36,107 bases of DNA from Candidatus Portnoybacteria bacterium RBG_13_40_8 (lineage in GTDB: Bacteria > Patescibacteriota > Minisyncoccia > RBG-13-40-8-A): the NCBI GenBank assembly GCA_001819435.1, contig MHMT01000030.1, forward strand, positions 1-36,107. The letters are read 5' to 3'. The notes below the pieces were generated by a model, which was not told where the DNA came from, did not search any database, and was given only the letters and a program-made list of their open reading frames with translations. Each line of letters starts with the position of its first letter. The first letter of the stretch is position 1. Of this stretch, positions 10,779 through 21,102 are shown piece by piece. The translations under genes were made by a program, and so were the position numbers.

Positions 10779-12821
10779 TTATTTTCTCACTTCCCAATTT
10801 TTATTCTTCTCTAATTCCCGAATGATTCTTCTGTGAATCTTGTCTACTTCCTCGTCTTTTAATGTTTTTTCGTAAGATTGATAAATAATGTGAAAAGCTA
10901 AATTCTTTTTCCCGTCAGGAATTTCTTCTCCTTCATACATATCGAATAAATCGACATCAAAAACCAATTCTCCGCCAATTTGTTCAATTATATTCTGAAT
11001 ATCGGCTACTCTATCCTCTAAATTAACCAAAACCGCTAAATCGCGAACTGCTGCCGGATAAAGAGATGGTGGTTTATAAATTAATTCTTCTTCGGCTAAT
11101 TTTAAAAGTTTTTCGAAGTTGAGATTAAAAGCCGCTACCTCTGCTTTTATATTCAGTTTATTTAAAATAGTCGTATTTATCTCTCCGATAAATCCAATTT
11201 CTTCATCCCCTACTTTAATCTCGGCAGTTTCGGTTCTTTGCCAAAAAATATTATCGGTCCACTCTGGTGTTGCCTGAAAATCATCATACCAAACATCGGA
11301 AATACCTAATTTATTAAGTAAACTATCAATCAATCCCTTTGTTTCATAAAAACTCTCTCCCTTCATCTTTCCTGAACGTCTGACAATAAGACCGGTCAAC
11401 ATTCTTTCTTCTTCAATCTTTTTATTCTCTTGTCTATATGTCTTGCCGAGTTCAAAAATTTTTATTGCTTTATCTTCTCTTAAAAATGTTTTCGAATTAT
11501 CTTTTATATCCTTAATTAGGTTAATTAATAAATCTTTGCGGAGATATTTTAAATCAATGCTTAATGGATTTTCTAATTCTATATATCCTTCGCGATTTAC
11601 GTCAAATTTTTTGATATCTGCTTCACCGACAAACGATATGTTATAAACTTCGTTAAAACCAGCGCTCTCAAAAATTGTCTTAACTTTATTGGTAACGATT
11701 AATTCATCATTTAATCTCGCCATTCCCAGCAGACCAAATGGATGACTTGTGACTATATTGTTATAGCCAATTAAACGGGCGATCTCCTCGATTAAATCTT
11801 CCTCGATTTCAATATCTCTTCTAATTGTTGGAACAGTGACTCTCAAAGAATCGTTTATAATAAAACCTAGAGACTTCAAATATTTTATTACCTGCTGTTT
11901 AGAAACCCTTATGCCTAGGATGTTTTCTATCTTGCTCAGGTTTAATCTCATTCTCACGGACAAAGTCTTCTTAGAATAGATATCGACTATTCCTTTAGTT
12001 ATTTTACCCTTAATTAATTGAGTGACTCTGTTAATCGCTTCTTCGGTTAAATTCGGGTCTAAACCATATTCAAATCTAATCGAAGATTCGGTTTTAATGC
12101 CTGTTTCTCGACAAGTTGCACGAACTACTTTTATATCAAAGTTAGCTGATTCCAAAACAATTGTTTTTGTTTTAACGGTAATCTCGGCTTTTTTTCCGCC
12201 CTTAACTCCAGCTAAGGCTAACGGATTTTTGGCATCGGCAATAATTAATGTGCCTTCATTTAATTCGCATATTTCATTATCTAATGTGATAATTTTCTCT
12301 CCTTTTCTGGCTCCCCTTATAATAATTTTTTTACCTTCTAATTTCTCGTAATCAAAAGCATGTAATGGCTGTCCCGTTTCAAACATTACATAATTTGTGG
12401 CATCAACTACATTATTTATTGGCTTCTGACCAATGGCTGCTAATCTTTTTTGCATCCAGGTCGGAGAGGGCTCTATTTTTATATCGGTAATCACCCGAGC
12501 CGTATATCTGGGACAAGCATCTCTGTCTTGAACCTCAACCGTAATAAAGTCCCTTGTCTTTAAATTTTTACTCTCGGTGAATTTTGGATTTTGAATTTTG
12601 AATTTTGAATTTGCTACGGCTACACACTCCCTGGCTATCCCAATATGACTCAAGCAATCATGAGCCCGATTGGGTAAAATATCAATATCTAATATATAAT
12701 CTTCATTTGATTTTTCAACGCTCTTCACCTCGAAAGAATGCACACTCAATAACTCGGCCAGTTTCTCTGGTTTTGGCAATTTTTCGACATATTCTTCTAA
12801 CCAATTATAAGATACCTTCAT
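10779..12821 (-). CDS. pheT: Phenylalanyl-tRNA synthetase beta subunit lacking the N-terminal EMAP-II/tRNA-binding (B2) domain
   Basis: B1 start 'MKVSYNWLEEYV' runs directly into 'LDIDILPNRAHDCLSHIGIARE'; C-terminal FDX-ACB domain present. Confidence 0.95.
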   Translation of the reverse strand: MKVSYNWLEEYVEKLPKPEKLAELLSVHSFEVKSVEKSNEDYILDIDILPNRAHDCLSHIGIARECVAVANSKFKIQNPKFTESKNLKTRDFITVEVQDRDACPRYTARVITDIKIEPSPTWMQKRLAAIGQKPINNVVDATNYVMFETGQPLHAFDYEKLEGKKIIIRGARKGEKIITLDNEICELNEGTLIIADAKNPLALAGVKGGKKAEITVKTKTIVLESANFDIKVVRATCRETGIKTESSIRFEYGLDPNLTEEAINRVTQLIKGKITKGIVDIYSKKTLSVRMRLNLSKIENILGIRVSKQQVIKYLKSLGFIINDSLRVTVPTIRRDIEIEEDLIEEIARLIGYNNIVTSHPFGLLGMARLNDELIVTNKVKTIFESAGFNEVYNISFVGEADIKKFDVNREGYIELENPLSIDLKYLRKDLLINLIKDIKDNSKTFLREDKAIKIFELGKTYRQENKKIEEERMLTGLIVRRSGKMKGESFYETKGLIDSLLNKLGISDVWYDDFQATPEWTDNIFWQRTETAEIKVGDEEIGFIGEINTTILNKLNIKAEVAAFNLNFEKLLKLAEEELIYKPPSLYPAAVRDLAVLVNLEDRVADIQNIIEQIGGELVFDVDLFDMYEGEEIPDGKKNLAFHIIYQSYEKTLKDEEVDKIHRRIIRELEKNKNWEVRK

Positions 12822-12827
12822 GAATTA

Positions 12828-13196
12828 TTAATTATCTTTTTCTCTTTCTTCTGCTGATTCTTCTCTGCCAAATTTAATCTGAGCCTTCTCGGCTATCCAG
12901 TCCCTAAAATTATCTCGAGAATTATTATCTTTTTCTCTAAGTTCCCTTGAAACTTTATCGGTATATTCCGTAAACTCGGCCAATAACCAGCTGTCGTCCT
13001 GGAATTTTCCAAAAATTTCTAAATCATCCCGAGTCAAATCCTTCGGATTAACAACAACCAATCGAGGGTCATAGGTTTCTTTTTTCTCTTTCAGCTCTTC
13101 TTCTTTTTCTATTAGTCCACCTACTTCCTTAAGAATTTTTTCTAACTTTTCCTTTGCCTCCTTCTTGGATAAAGCTTTTTCTATTGATTCTTTCAT
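12828..13196 (-). CDS. Hypothetical highly charged protein between pheS and pheT
   Basis: 122-aa intact ORF co-directional with short gaps on both sides. Confidence 0.65.
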   Translation of the reverse strand: MKESIEKALSKKEAKEKLEKILKEVGGLIEKEEELKEKKETYDPRLVVVNPKDLTRDDLEIFGKFQDDSWLLAEFTEYTDKVSRELREKDNNSRDNFRDWIAEKAQIKFGREESAEEREKDN

Positions 13197-13227
13197 AAAT
13201 TTTTATCCGCTTCCTAAGTAGCGATGA

Positions 13228-14217
13228 TTAAAACTGATTAAGAAAATGTAAATCGCTCGAATAGAGCAATCTGATATCATTTATTTTGTACTTAAGCATA
13301 GCAATTCTGTCTATGCCGATACCAAAAGCAAACCCCTGCCAATTACCTGGTACATAACCGACCGATTTAAAAACATTTGGGTGAACCATGCCTGCACCCA
13401 TAATTTCCAACCAATCACTTGAAAGATATTTCATCTCTATATCAAAGCCCGGTTCAACAAAAGGATAATAACTTGGCCTCATTCTTGTTTCTATTTCCTC
13501 GCCAAATAGTTTTTTAAGAAATTCCTCGACGACTGCTTTAAAATTGGCAATGCTAATGTGGGTATCAACCATTAGACCCTCTAATTGATAGAAGTTATAA
13601 AAATGAGAAGCGTCAGTAGACTCATAACGAAAAACTCTGCCTGGAACAATAATTCTAAAAGGCGGGTTATTTTTTTCCATAAATCTAACCTGCATCGGAC
13701 TGGTATGGGTTCTTAATAATAATCTTTGTGGTTTAGTTTTCAGCCAAAAAGTATCCCAAGCATCACGAGCAGGATGATCTTGAGGAATATTTAGAGCATC
13801 AAAATTATAATATTCGGTCTCGATATCTGGTCCCTCGATAATTCTGAACCCCATTGATTGAAAAATGTCCTCTATTTTTCTCATTATATGAGTTAAAGGA
13901 TGGAGATGGCCATGGACAATTCTTATTCCAGGAGCAGTGATATCTATTTTTTTTTCTCTTTCTTTCGTTTTTGTCTCTTGTTTAATAAGCTGACTTTTTA
14001 AGTTCTCTATTTTTGATTCTATTTCTTTTTTAAATTGATTAGCCTCTGTTCCCAGTTTTTTTCTTTTCGCTATGGATAAATCTTTCAATGATTTCAGGAC
14101 AAAGGTTATCTCCCCCTTTCTGCCCAAATATTTAATTCTGAATTGCTCTAATTCGGCCAAATCTTTTACTTTGGTTAAATCGATAAATATTCTCTTTTTT
14201 AAATCTCCGATGTCCAT
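13228..14217 (-). CDS. pheS: Phenylalanyl-tRNA synthetase alpha subunit
   Basis: 'HPLTHIMRKIEDIFQSMGFRI', 'HPARDAWDTFWL', 'RTHTSPMQVRFM', 'GIGIDRIAMLKY'. Confidence 0.97.
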   Translation of the reverse strand: MDIGDLKKRIFIDLTKVKDLAELEQFRIKYLGRKGEITFVLKSLKDLSIAKRKKLGTEANQFKKEIESKIENLKSQLIKQETKTKEREKKIDITAPGIRIVHGHLHPLTHIMRKIEDIFQSMGFRIIEGPDIETEYYNFDALNIPQDHPARDAWDTFWLKTKPQRLLLRTHTSPMQVRFMEKNNPPFRIIVPGRVFRYESTDASHFYNFYQLEGLMVDTHISIANFKAVVEEFLKKLFGEEIETRMRPSYYPFVEPGFDIEMKYLSSDWLEIMGAGMVHPNVFKSVGYVPGNWQGFAFGIGIDRIAMLKYKINDIRLLYSSDLHFLNQF

Positions 14218-14354
14218 GCCCCGTATTAGATTTTCGACATTTTTAATGTCGAAATTATTAAATTAACAGTTATCTTAATATTTTTATCCCTGATTATGCC
14301 CCGCGCTTTTTTGTCCCGCAGCTGCGGGACAGTCGAAAATTCAGTACGGGGCAT
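14216..14354 (-). repeat. Structured element copy 1 (139 bp, 23-bp terminal inverted repeats, two internal hairpins), ends on the pheS start codon
   Basis: Terminal arms ATGCCCCGTATTAGATTTTCGAC / GTCGAAAATTCAGTACGGGGCAT (20/23 complementary); inner perfect palindrome TGTCCCGCAGCTGCGGGACA (14312-14331); hairpin TTCGACAT-TTTTA-ATGTCGAA (14233-14253). Second copy at 24642-24782. Confidence 0.9.
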
Positions 14355-14357
14355 AAT

Positions 14358-14624
14358 TTATAATCCTTGTCGCCTTAAAATTAAAAGTATAACTATGGTC
14401 AAAGAAACTAAAATTCTTACCCAGGATTGCATTTTTCCTATCAAATTTAATATTGATAGAACTAGACCGAAAAGAACTAAATAAAAAATAATTTTTAGAA
14501 AACCATTAGCTTGAAAAGGATTAACTGAATATAAAATAATAACAAAAATTATCAAAAAAACAAGAGCTAAAAATAGATTTAATCTAATAAAAAATTTTGG
14601 CTTCATAAGCTTTATTCCTATCAC
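14358..14624 (-). CDS. Small hypothetical membrane protein
   Basis: 88-aa ORF with about three hydrophobic segments. Confidence 0.5.
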   Translation of the reverse strand: MIGIKLMKPKFFIRLNLFLALVFLIIFVIILYSVNPFQANGFLKIIFYLVLFGLVLSILNLIGKMQSWVRILVSLTIVILLILRRQGL

Positions 14625-14670
14625 GCCTATATTCTGATTTTACCTCAAAATTAATCCAAAAGCAAATGTA

Positions 14671-14700
14671 AAAAGGCGCCTGATAACGCCCTCTTTTTTA
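14671..14700. terminator. Possible bidirectional terminator
   Basis: AAAAAGGCG-CCTGATAA-CGCCCTCTTTTTT; U-tracts available on both strands. Confidence 0.5.
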
Positions 14701-14717
14701 TATCGATTTCTCAGATT

Positions 14718-15422
14718 TTAAAATTCAAACTCCTTTTTCATAACCTCCATTTGCTTCAGTCGCATTGACATTTTGTATTTATTTTTCAATTCTCTTCCCA
14801 TGGCAAATGCTTCACTGAATAGTTCTTCGGATTTCCGAGAATCTTCTTTTTTAATTGCTAAAGCTAACCAAGAAATTACACCGGATTCTAAAATCAATCT
14901 GTGAAAATGGCGGAGATTTTTGTCTTTTCGAATGAGATTTAAAGATTTTAGGAGAACATTTTTTGCTTTTTTCTCTTTATTCGCTAAAACTAATCCTTTT
15001 CCATAATGGCCCAAATATTCACCATAGCCAGCATTTTTTGGAGTTCCCTTTAACGATCTCACTGCCCAAAGATACCATTTAACCGATTCTTTAAAATTTT
15101 TCTCCTCAGTCAAAACGTCACCCATTCTCAATTGAAAAACCGCCAAATAGCGAGGAGGTAGTTTTTTTAGCTTGGAAATCCCTAATCCCAATTCTACATC
15201 AGCTCGCATTAATTCTAAAAATCCTTTGTCTTTGGTCTCCCACCAAAAATGCTTGTCAATAACAATCTTGTGCCCCAATGCTTCTATAAAATTCGCCCAG
15301 AGATTATGTTTACCACTAACCAACATTGCTTCATCAAAACAGGCCAAAGCTGTCTTATAATCTTTCTTTTCTCTGGCAATTTCTCCTTTTGTTATTAAGT
15401 TTTTAAATTCGCTTTTTTGCAT
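14718..15422 (-). CDS. Hypothetical helical-repeat (TPR-like) protein
   Basis: Repeated amphipathic helices such as 'IAREKKDYKTALACFDEAMLV'. Confidence 0.6.
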   Translation of the reverse strand: MQKSEFKNLITKGEIAREKKDYKTALACFDEAMLVSGKHNLWANFIEALGHKIVIDKHFWWETKDKGFLELMRADVELGLGISKLKKLPPRYLAVFQLRMGDVLTEEKNFKESVKWYLWAVRSLKGTPKNAGYGEYLGHYGKGLVLANKEKKAKNVLLKSLNLIRKDKNLRHFHRLILESGVISWLALAIKKEDSRKSEELFSEAFAMGRELKNKYKMSMRLKQMEVMKKEFEF

Positions 15423-15684
15423 CTTCTCCTCTTTTTAGATATTTATTTAACATTTTTCTAATGGTTCTAATTCCCCAACCACTTTTTAAATATTCTTCTC
15501 TATGTTTTGCATCTATTCTATTTAAAAAGGCTTCATAAAAAATAAGCTTATAGGGTCTAAATGGTTTTGTTGCTAAACTTTCTCCGGAATTATGCTGTTT
15601 AAATCTTTTTCTTAAATCCGTGGTATAACCAATATACAAGTTATTGTCTTTTTGACTGCCAAGAATATAAACGTAATAAAACAT
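15403..15684 (-). CDS. GIY-YIG nuclease family protein (small YhbQ/UvrC-N type)
   Basis: 'YYVYILGSQKDNNLYIGYTTDLRKRFKQHNSG' GIY-YIG signature; 93 aa. Confidence 0.92.
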   Translation of the reverse strand: MFYYVYILGSQKDNNLYIGYTTDLRKRFKQHNSGESLATKPFRPYKLIFYEAFLNRIDAKHREEYLKSGWGIRTIRKMLNKYLKRGEDAKKRI

Positions 15685-15696
15685 ACCATGAACTGC

Positions 15697-15732
15697 GAGA
15701 CGTAATAATTTCTGAAGGAAATTAAACGTCTC
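15697..15732. repeat. 36-nt hairpin A
   Basis: GAGACGT-AAT-AATTTC-TGAAG-GAAATT-AA-ACGTCTC. Confidence 0.85.
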
Positions 15733-15733
15733 A

Positions 15734-15769
15734 GCAGCGTTTAAATTGCTCTACAATTTATTACGCTGC
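15734..15769. repeat. 36-nt hairpin B, inverted relative of hairpin A, abutting the 3' end of tRNA-Asp
   Basis: Minus strand GCAGCGT-AAT-AAATTG-TAGAG-CAATTT-AA-ACGCTGC; same architecture and length as hairpin A. Confidence 0.85.
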
Positions 15770-15844
15770 GGACTCGACCGGATTTGAACCGGCGATCTTC
15801 TGCTTGACAAGCAGACGTGTTAAGCCAGGCTACACCACGAGTCC
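15769..15844 (-). tRNA. tRNA-Asp (GUC)
   Basis: Cloverleaf GGACTCG...TCTGC-TTGTCAA-GCAGA...GCCGG-TTCAAAT-CCGGT...CGAGTCC-G; G73 discriminator; CCA not encoded. Confidence 0.95.
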
Positions 15845-15872
15845 AAAATTTACACTGAATAAGACCGAAGTG

Positions 15873-15945
15873 TACCAGGGGTGGGGATTGAACCCACGAC
15901 CTCGGGCTTATGAGTCCCACGCTCTACCAACTGAGCTACCCTGGC
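15873..15945 (-). tRNA. tRNA-Met (CAU), elongator-type (Ile2-CAU not excluded)
   Basis: Cloverleaf GCCAGGG...CTCATAA...GTGGG-TTCAATC-CCCAC...CCCTGGT-A; CCA not encoded. Confidence 0.93.
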
Positions 15946-16056
15946 TTGCTGTAATTTGTGTGAGTAATTTGTAATTTGGAATAAATTTTTCCTTGCCCTA
16001 AATACAAACTACTAAATACTAATTACTGAAATTTTGAATGAAATGAAAAATTTATA

Positions 16057-16128
16057 TTGCGGGGGACCGAATTGCACGGTCGATCTTCTGGTTATGAGCC
16101 AGACGAGATACTACTTCTCCACCCCGCG
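16057..16128 (-). tRNA. Initiator tRNA-fMet (CAU) with atypical D- and T-loops
   Basis: C1xA72 mismatch (CGCGGGG...CCCCGCA-A), anticodon arm TCTGG-CTCATAA-CCAGA, T-arm GACCG-TGCAATT-CGGTC. Confidence 0.9.
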
Positions 16129-16168
16129 ATAATTTTAAATAATAATACAAAATTTATAAATTTGCAAG

Positions 16169-16735
16169 CTAAACAACCCCCAAATCCTCCAAGCCCTTCC
16201 GGTATGCTCTCACCACGGATCTGGCATCATTCTCATTAATAGAAAATTGCGAATCTTCAATAATATTATTTTTCACTTTCCCAGCTTTTTTAATCTCACC
16301 CATATTGGTAATTCTTATTTGGGCTTCGTAACCAATGATTTTTAAAATATCATTAAATATTTTATCGGCTTCTAAAATCGCGAGTTTATAATTTGCCTCT
16401 ACTCCACTGCCTAATTTATTTTCAATCTTCAACCACTTTCTTTCTATTCTTCTTTTGTTAAATGAAACTGTTTTTTTAACCTGAGAAATCGATTTTTTCA
16501 TCCTGGCCTTTATATTTATCTTTATCAAAAGCAAAACTATCAAGGCCCCCAGAATTAAAGAAATTATAATAGAGGCGGTTTTTAAAGCGAAAATAAGTTC
16601 TTTCCATTGATAAGAGGTAAAAAAATCCGCGATTTTATTCCAAATATCGGTAAAAAATGTTCCCACTTGGGCTAATGCTACCGCTTCTCTTTCTGCTAAT
16701 GGATTACTGATTGCTTTGTTCATAAATTTGGGCAA
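16169..16735 (-). CDS. Hypothetical single-TM protein with cytoplasmic basic/helical domain
   Basis: TM 'TASIIISLILGALIVLLLIKI'; ORF overlaps the end of gatA. Confidence 0.65.
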   Translation of the reverse strand: MPKFMNKAISNPLAEREAVALAQVGTFFTDIWNKIADFFTSYQWKELIFALKTASIIISLILGALIVLLLIKINIKARMKKSISQVKKTVSFNKRRIERKWLKIENKLGSGVEANYKLAILEADKIFNDILKIIGYEAQIRITNMGEIKKAGKVKNNIIEDSQFSINENDARSVVRAYRKGLEDLGVV

Positions 16736-18122
16736 TTTCTAAAACCAAATGATCATTAAATTGAGGACCGATTATTTGAAGACCTATTGGCAAGCCATTC
16801 ACCCTGCCACAAGGTATCGATATTGCCGGCAGACCGGCTAAGTTGGCTGGAACCGTATAAATATCCGATAGATACATAGACAAGGGATCCTTTTTCTCGC
16901 CAATCTTAAAGGCAGGCGTTGGAGTGGTAGGAGCTAAAATAAAATCAACTCCATCAGCCGAAGGACTAAAAACTTTCTCAAAATCTTGCTTTATTAACGT
17001 TCTAACTTTTTGAGCTTTATTATAATAAGCATCACGATATCCAGCTGACAAGGCATAAGTTCCGAGCATTATCCTTCTTCTTGCTTCATCGCCAAATCCT
17101 TTGGTTCTACTTTCTAAATAATTATCAAGTAAATTTCTGTCTTTGGCAGAAAAACCGTATTTTATACCATCATATCTGGCTAAATTAGCGCTTACTTCGG
17201 CTGACATAATAATATAGTAAACAGCCAAAGCATATTCACTATGGGGTAAATTAATTTCTTTTAATTCGAATCCTAAATCTGTAAATTTATTAATCTCTCT
17301 TTCTGTCCTTTCCTTTAATGTTTTATCAATCCCTTCGCCAAAAAATTCTTTGGGAACTCCGATTTTAAGGTTGTGTTCATTTGTTTTTGTTTTTTTAGAT
17401 TCTATGTTTGTTGAATCAAAAATATCCTTACCTTTTATAATATTAAAAATTAATTGAGCATCTTCGACATTATTGGCCAAAGGACCAATTTGGTCTAACG
17501 AAGAAGCCATGGCAATTAATCCATATCTTGAAATCATTCCATAGCTTGGCTTAAAGCCAACCACACCGCAAAATGCTGCTGGCTGACGAATTGAGCCGCC
17601 AGTATCAGACCCCAGAGCAACAAGACAATGGTCAGCGGCCACGGCCACTGCCGAGCCACCCGAAGAACCTCCGGGCACACGACTGGTATCTGCTGGATTT
17701 TTAACTACCCCGAAAGCTGAATTTTCAGTTGAAGAACCCATGGCAAATTCATCAAGATTGGTTTTGCCAATAATCACTGCCCCCGCCTTTTTAAGTTTTT
17801 CTATTACTGTCGCATCATAGGGGGCCACGTAATCTTCTAAAATTTTTGAGCCAGCGGTTGTTTTATATCCTTCAACCAAAATATTGTCTTTAATGGCCAC
17901 GGAGACTCCTTCCAATGGTCCGATTTTTTCTCTTCGAGAAATCTTGCCGTCTATTTTTTCTGCTTGTTCCAAGGCTAAGTCCTCGGTCAAATTTAAAAAA
18001 TCATTGAGATTTTTATTCTCTTTTTTGATTTTGGCCAAACAAGACTTCGTCAGTTCAATACAAGAAAAACTCCCCTTTATCAATCCGTTATGGACATCTG
18101 AAATTGTTTTGGGTAAATCCAT
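16704..18122 (-). CDS. gatA: Asp/Glu-tRNA amidotransferase subunit A
   Basis: Amidase signature 'VPGGSSGGSAVAVAADHCLVALGSDTGGSIRQPAAFCG'; start placed at MDLPKTISD, not at the ORF-track start 18242. Confidence 0.97.
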   Translation of the reverse strand: MDLPKTISDVHNGLIKGSFSCIELTKSCLAKIKKENKNLNDFLNLTEDLALEQAEKIDGKISRREKIGPLEGVSVAIKDNILVEGYKTTAGSKILEDYVAPYDATVIEKLKKAGAVIIGKTNLDEFAMGSSTENSAFGVVKNPADTSRVPGGSSGGSAVAVAADHCLVALGSDTGGSIRQPAAFCGVVGFKPSYGMISRYGLIAMASSLDQIGPLANNVEDAQLIFNIIKGKDIFDSTNIESKKTKTNEHNLKIGVPKEFFGEGIDKTLKERTEREINKFTDLGFELKEINLPHSEYALAVYYIIMSAEVSANLARYDGIKYGFSAKDRNLLDNYLESRTKGFGDEARRRIMLGTYALSAGYRDAYYNKAQKVRTLIKQDFEKVFSPSADGVDFILAPTTPTPAFKIGEKKDPLSMYLSDIYTVPANLAGLPAISIPCGRVNGLPIGLQIIGPQFNDHLVLEIAQIYEQSNQ

Positions 18123-18123
18123 T

Positions 18124-18420
18124 TTATTCCAAAATTTTCGGCACCTTAAAATAGTTATCTTTCTTGGCCGGGGCCGCCTTGATGAACTTATCGCGAATAT
18201 TTGATCTCGTATCTTCTTTTCTCGGGGCATCTTCGCGAACAATATTTTCCAAACCGGTTATCTGACTAATCGGTTCGATAGCTTTTGTTTCGACCTGATT
18301 TAATTTATCAATATAATCCAAAATCGAAGAAAGCTCTGTTGAGAATTTTTCCTTTTCTTTCTCAGTCAATTCCATTCTCGCCAATTTGGCGATATGTTCA
18401 ATTTGTTCTCTGGAAATCAT
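18124..18420 (-). CDS. gatC: Asp/Glu-tRNA amidotransferase subunit C
   Basis: 'ISREQIEHIAKLARMELTEKEKEKFSTELSSILDYIDKLNQVET'. Confidence 0.95.
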   Translation of the reverse strand: MISREQIEHIAKLARMELTEKEKEKFSTELSSILDYIDKLNQVETKAIEPISQITGLENIVREDAPRKEDTRSNIRDKFIKAAPAKKDNYFKVPKILE

Positions 18421-18424
18421 TTTT

Positions 18425-20425
<2,001 letters not shown>

Positions 20426-21100
20426 TCATTTTAGTTTATTTTCAATTATCTCTATAAACTTAATATATGGTTGAGTGCCGAGCAAGGGTTCGCCATTTAT
20501 AAAAAAAACCGGCGTTCCTCTTTTATCTTGAGGAATTTCTGCCTTTGCCATATCACTCATACCCTGACTATACCAATCTTCTGTGTTTTTCTTGTATTTT
20601 TCGGAATTATAACACTCGCTGAATTTGCCTTCATCAAGTCCGGCTTCTCTGGCAAACGCCCCCAAATCTTCGGCTTTTTCTAAGTTCTCGATATTATCAA
20701 AAAGATAAGTATGGTACTCTAAAAATTTATCCTGTTCATTGGCACAAGAAACGGCCTGACCGAGTTCATATGGTGGAAAGGGACGAAAAACAAACCTTAC
20801 CTTACCCTTGGTAACATAATCTTCTATAATTAACGGATAAACATCTTCGTGAAATGAACGGCAAAAATCGCAAGCATAACTATAATATTCTATAATAGTT
20901 ACTTCGGCATCTTTATTCCCTATTTGAATATCCCCCTCCGTTACTTTATAATTTATCTTTGAAAACTTATCACCTGAACTACCTTTAAATTCTGGTAAAA
21001 ATCTTTTTCCCCATTGATTATAGGCGAAGGCAAAAATAATCAATATCAGGATTACGACAACTACAACATAATGATTCGATTTTTTCTTTTGTCCTTCCAT
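20426..21100 (-). CDS. Membrane-anchored DsbA/thioredoxin-fold oxidoreductase
   Basis: N-terminal TM; 'VTIIEYYSYACDFCRSFHEDVYP' CxxC; 'RGTPVFFINGEPLLG' cis-Pro region. Confidence 0.88.
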   Translation of the reverse strand: MEGQKKKSNHYVVVVVILILIIFAFAYNQWGKRFLPEFKGSSGDKFSKINYKVTEGDIQIGNKDAEVTIIEYYSYACDFCRSFHEDVYPLIIEDYVTKGKVRFVFRPFPPYELGQAVSCANEQDKFLEYHTYLFDNIENLEKAEDLGAFAREAGLDEGKFSECYNSEKYKKNTEDWYSQGMSDMAKAEIPQDKRGTPVFFINGEPLLGTQPYIKFIEIIENKLK

Positions 21101-21102
21101 GT

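Noticed and set aside
14216-14354. Calling the repeat an active transposon/MITE outright
   Set aside because: No convincing target-site duplication flanks either copy and no transposase is present in the window; left as an unresolved alternative.
15946-16050. Repeated GTAATTTG motifs in the tRNA spacer
   Set aside because: AT-rich low-complexity spacer without hairpin structure or periodicity beyond three short copies.
18123-18242. N-terminal 40-aa extension of GatA in the ORF track
   Set aside because: It overlaps the end of gatC in another frame; the conserved GatA start is MDLPKTISD at 18122.
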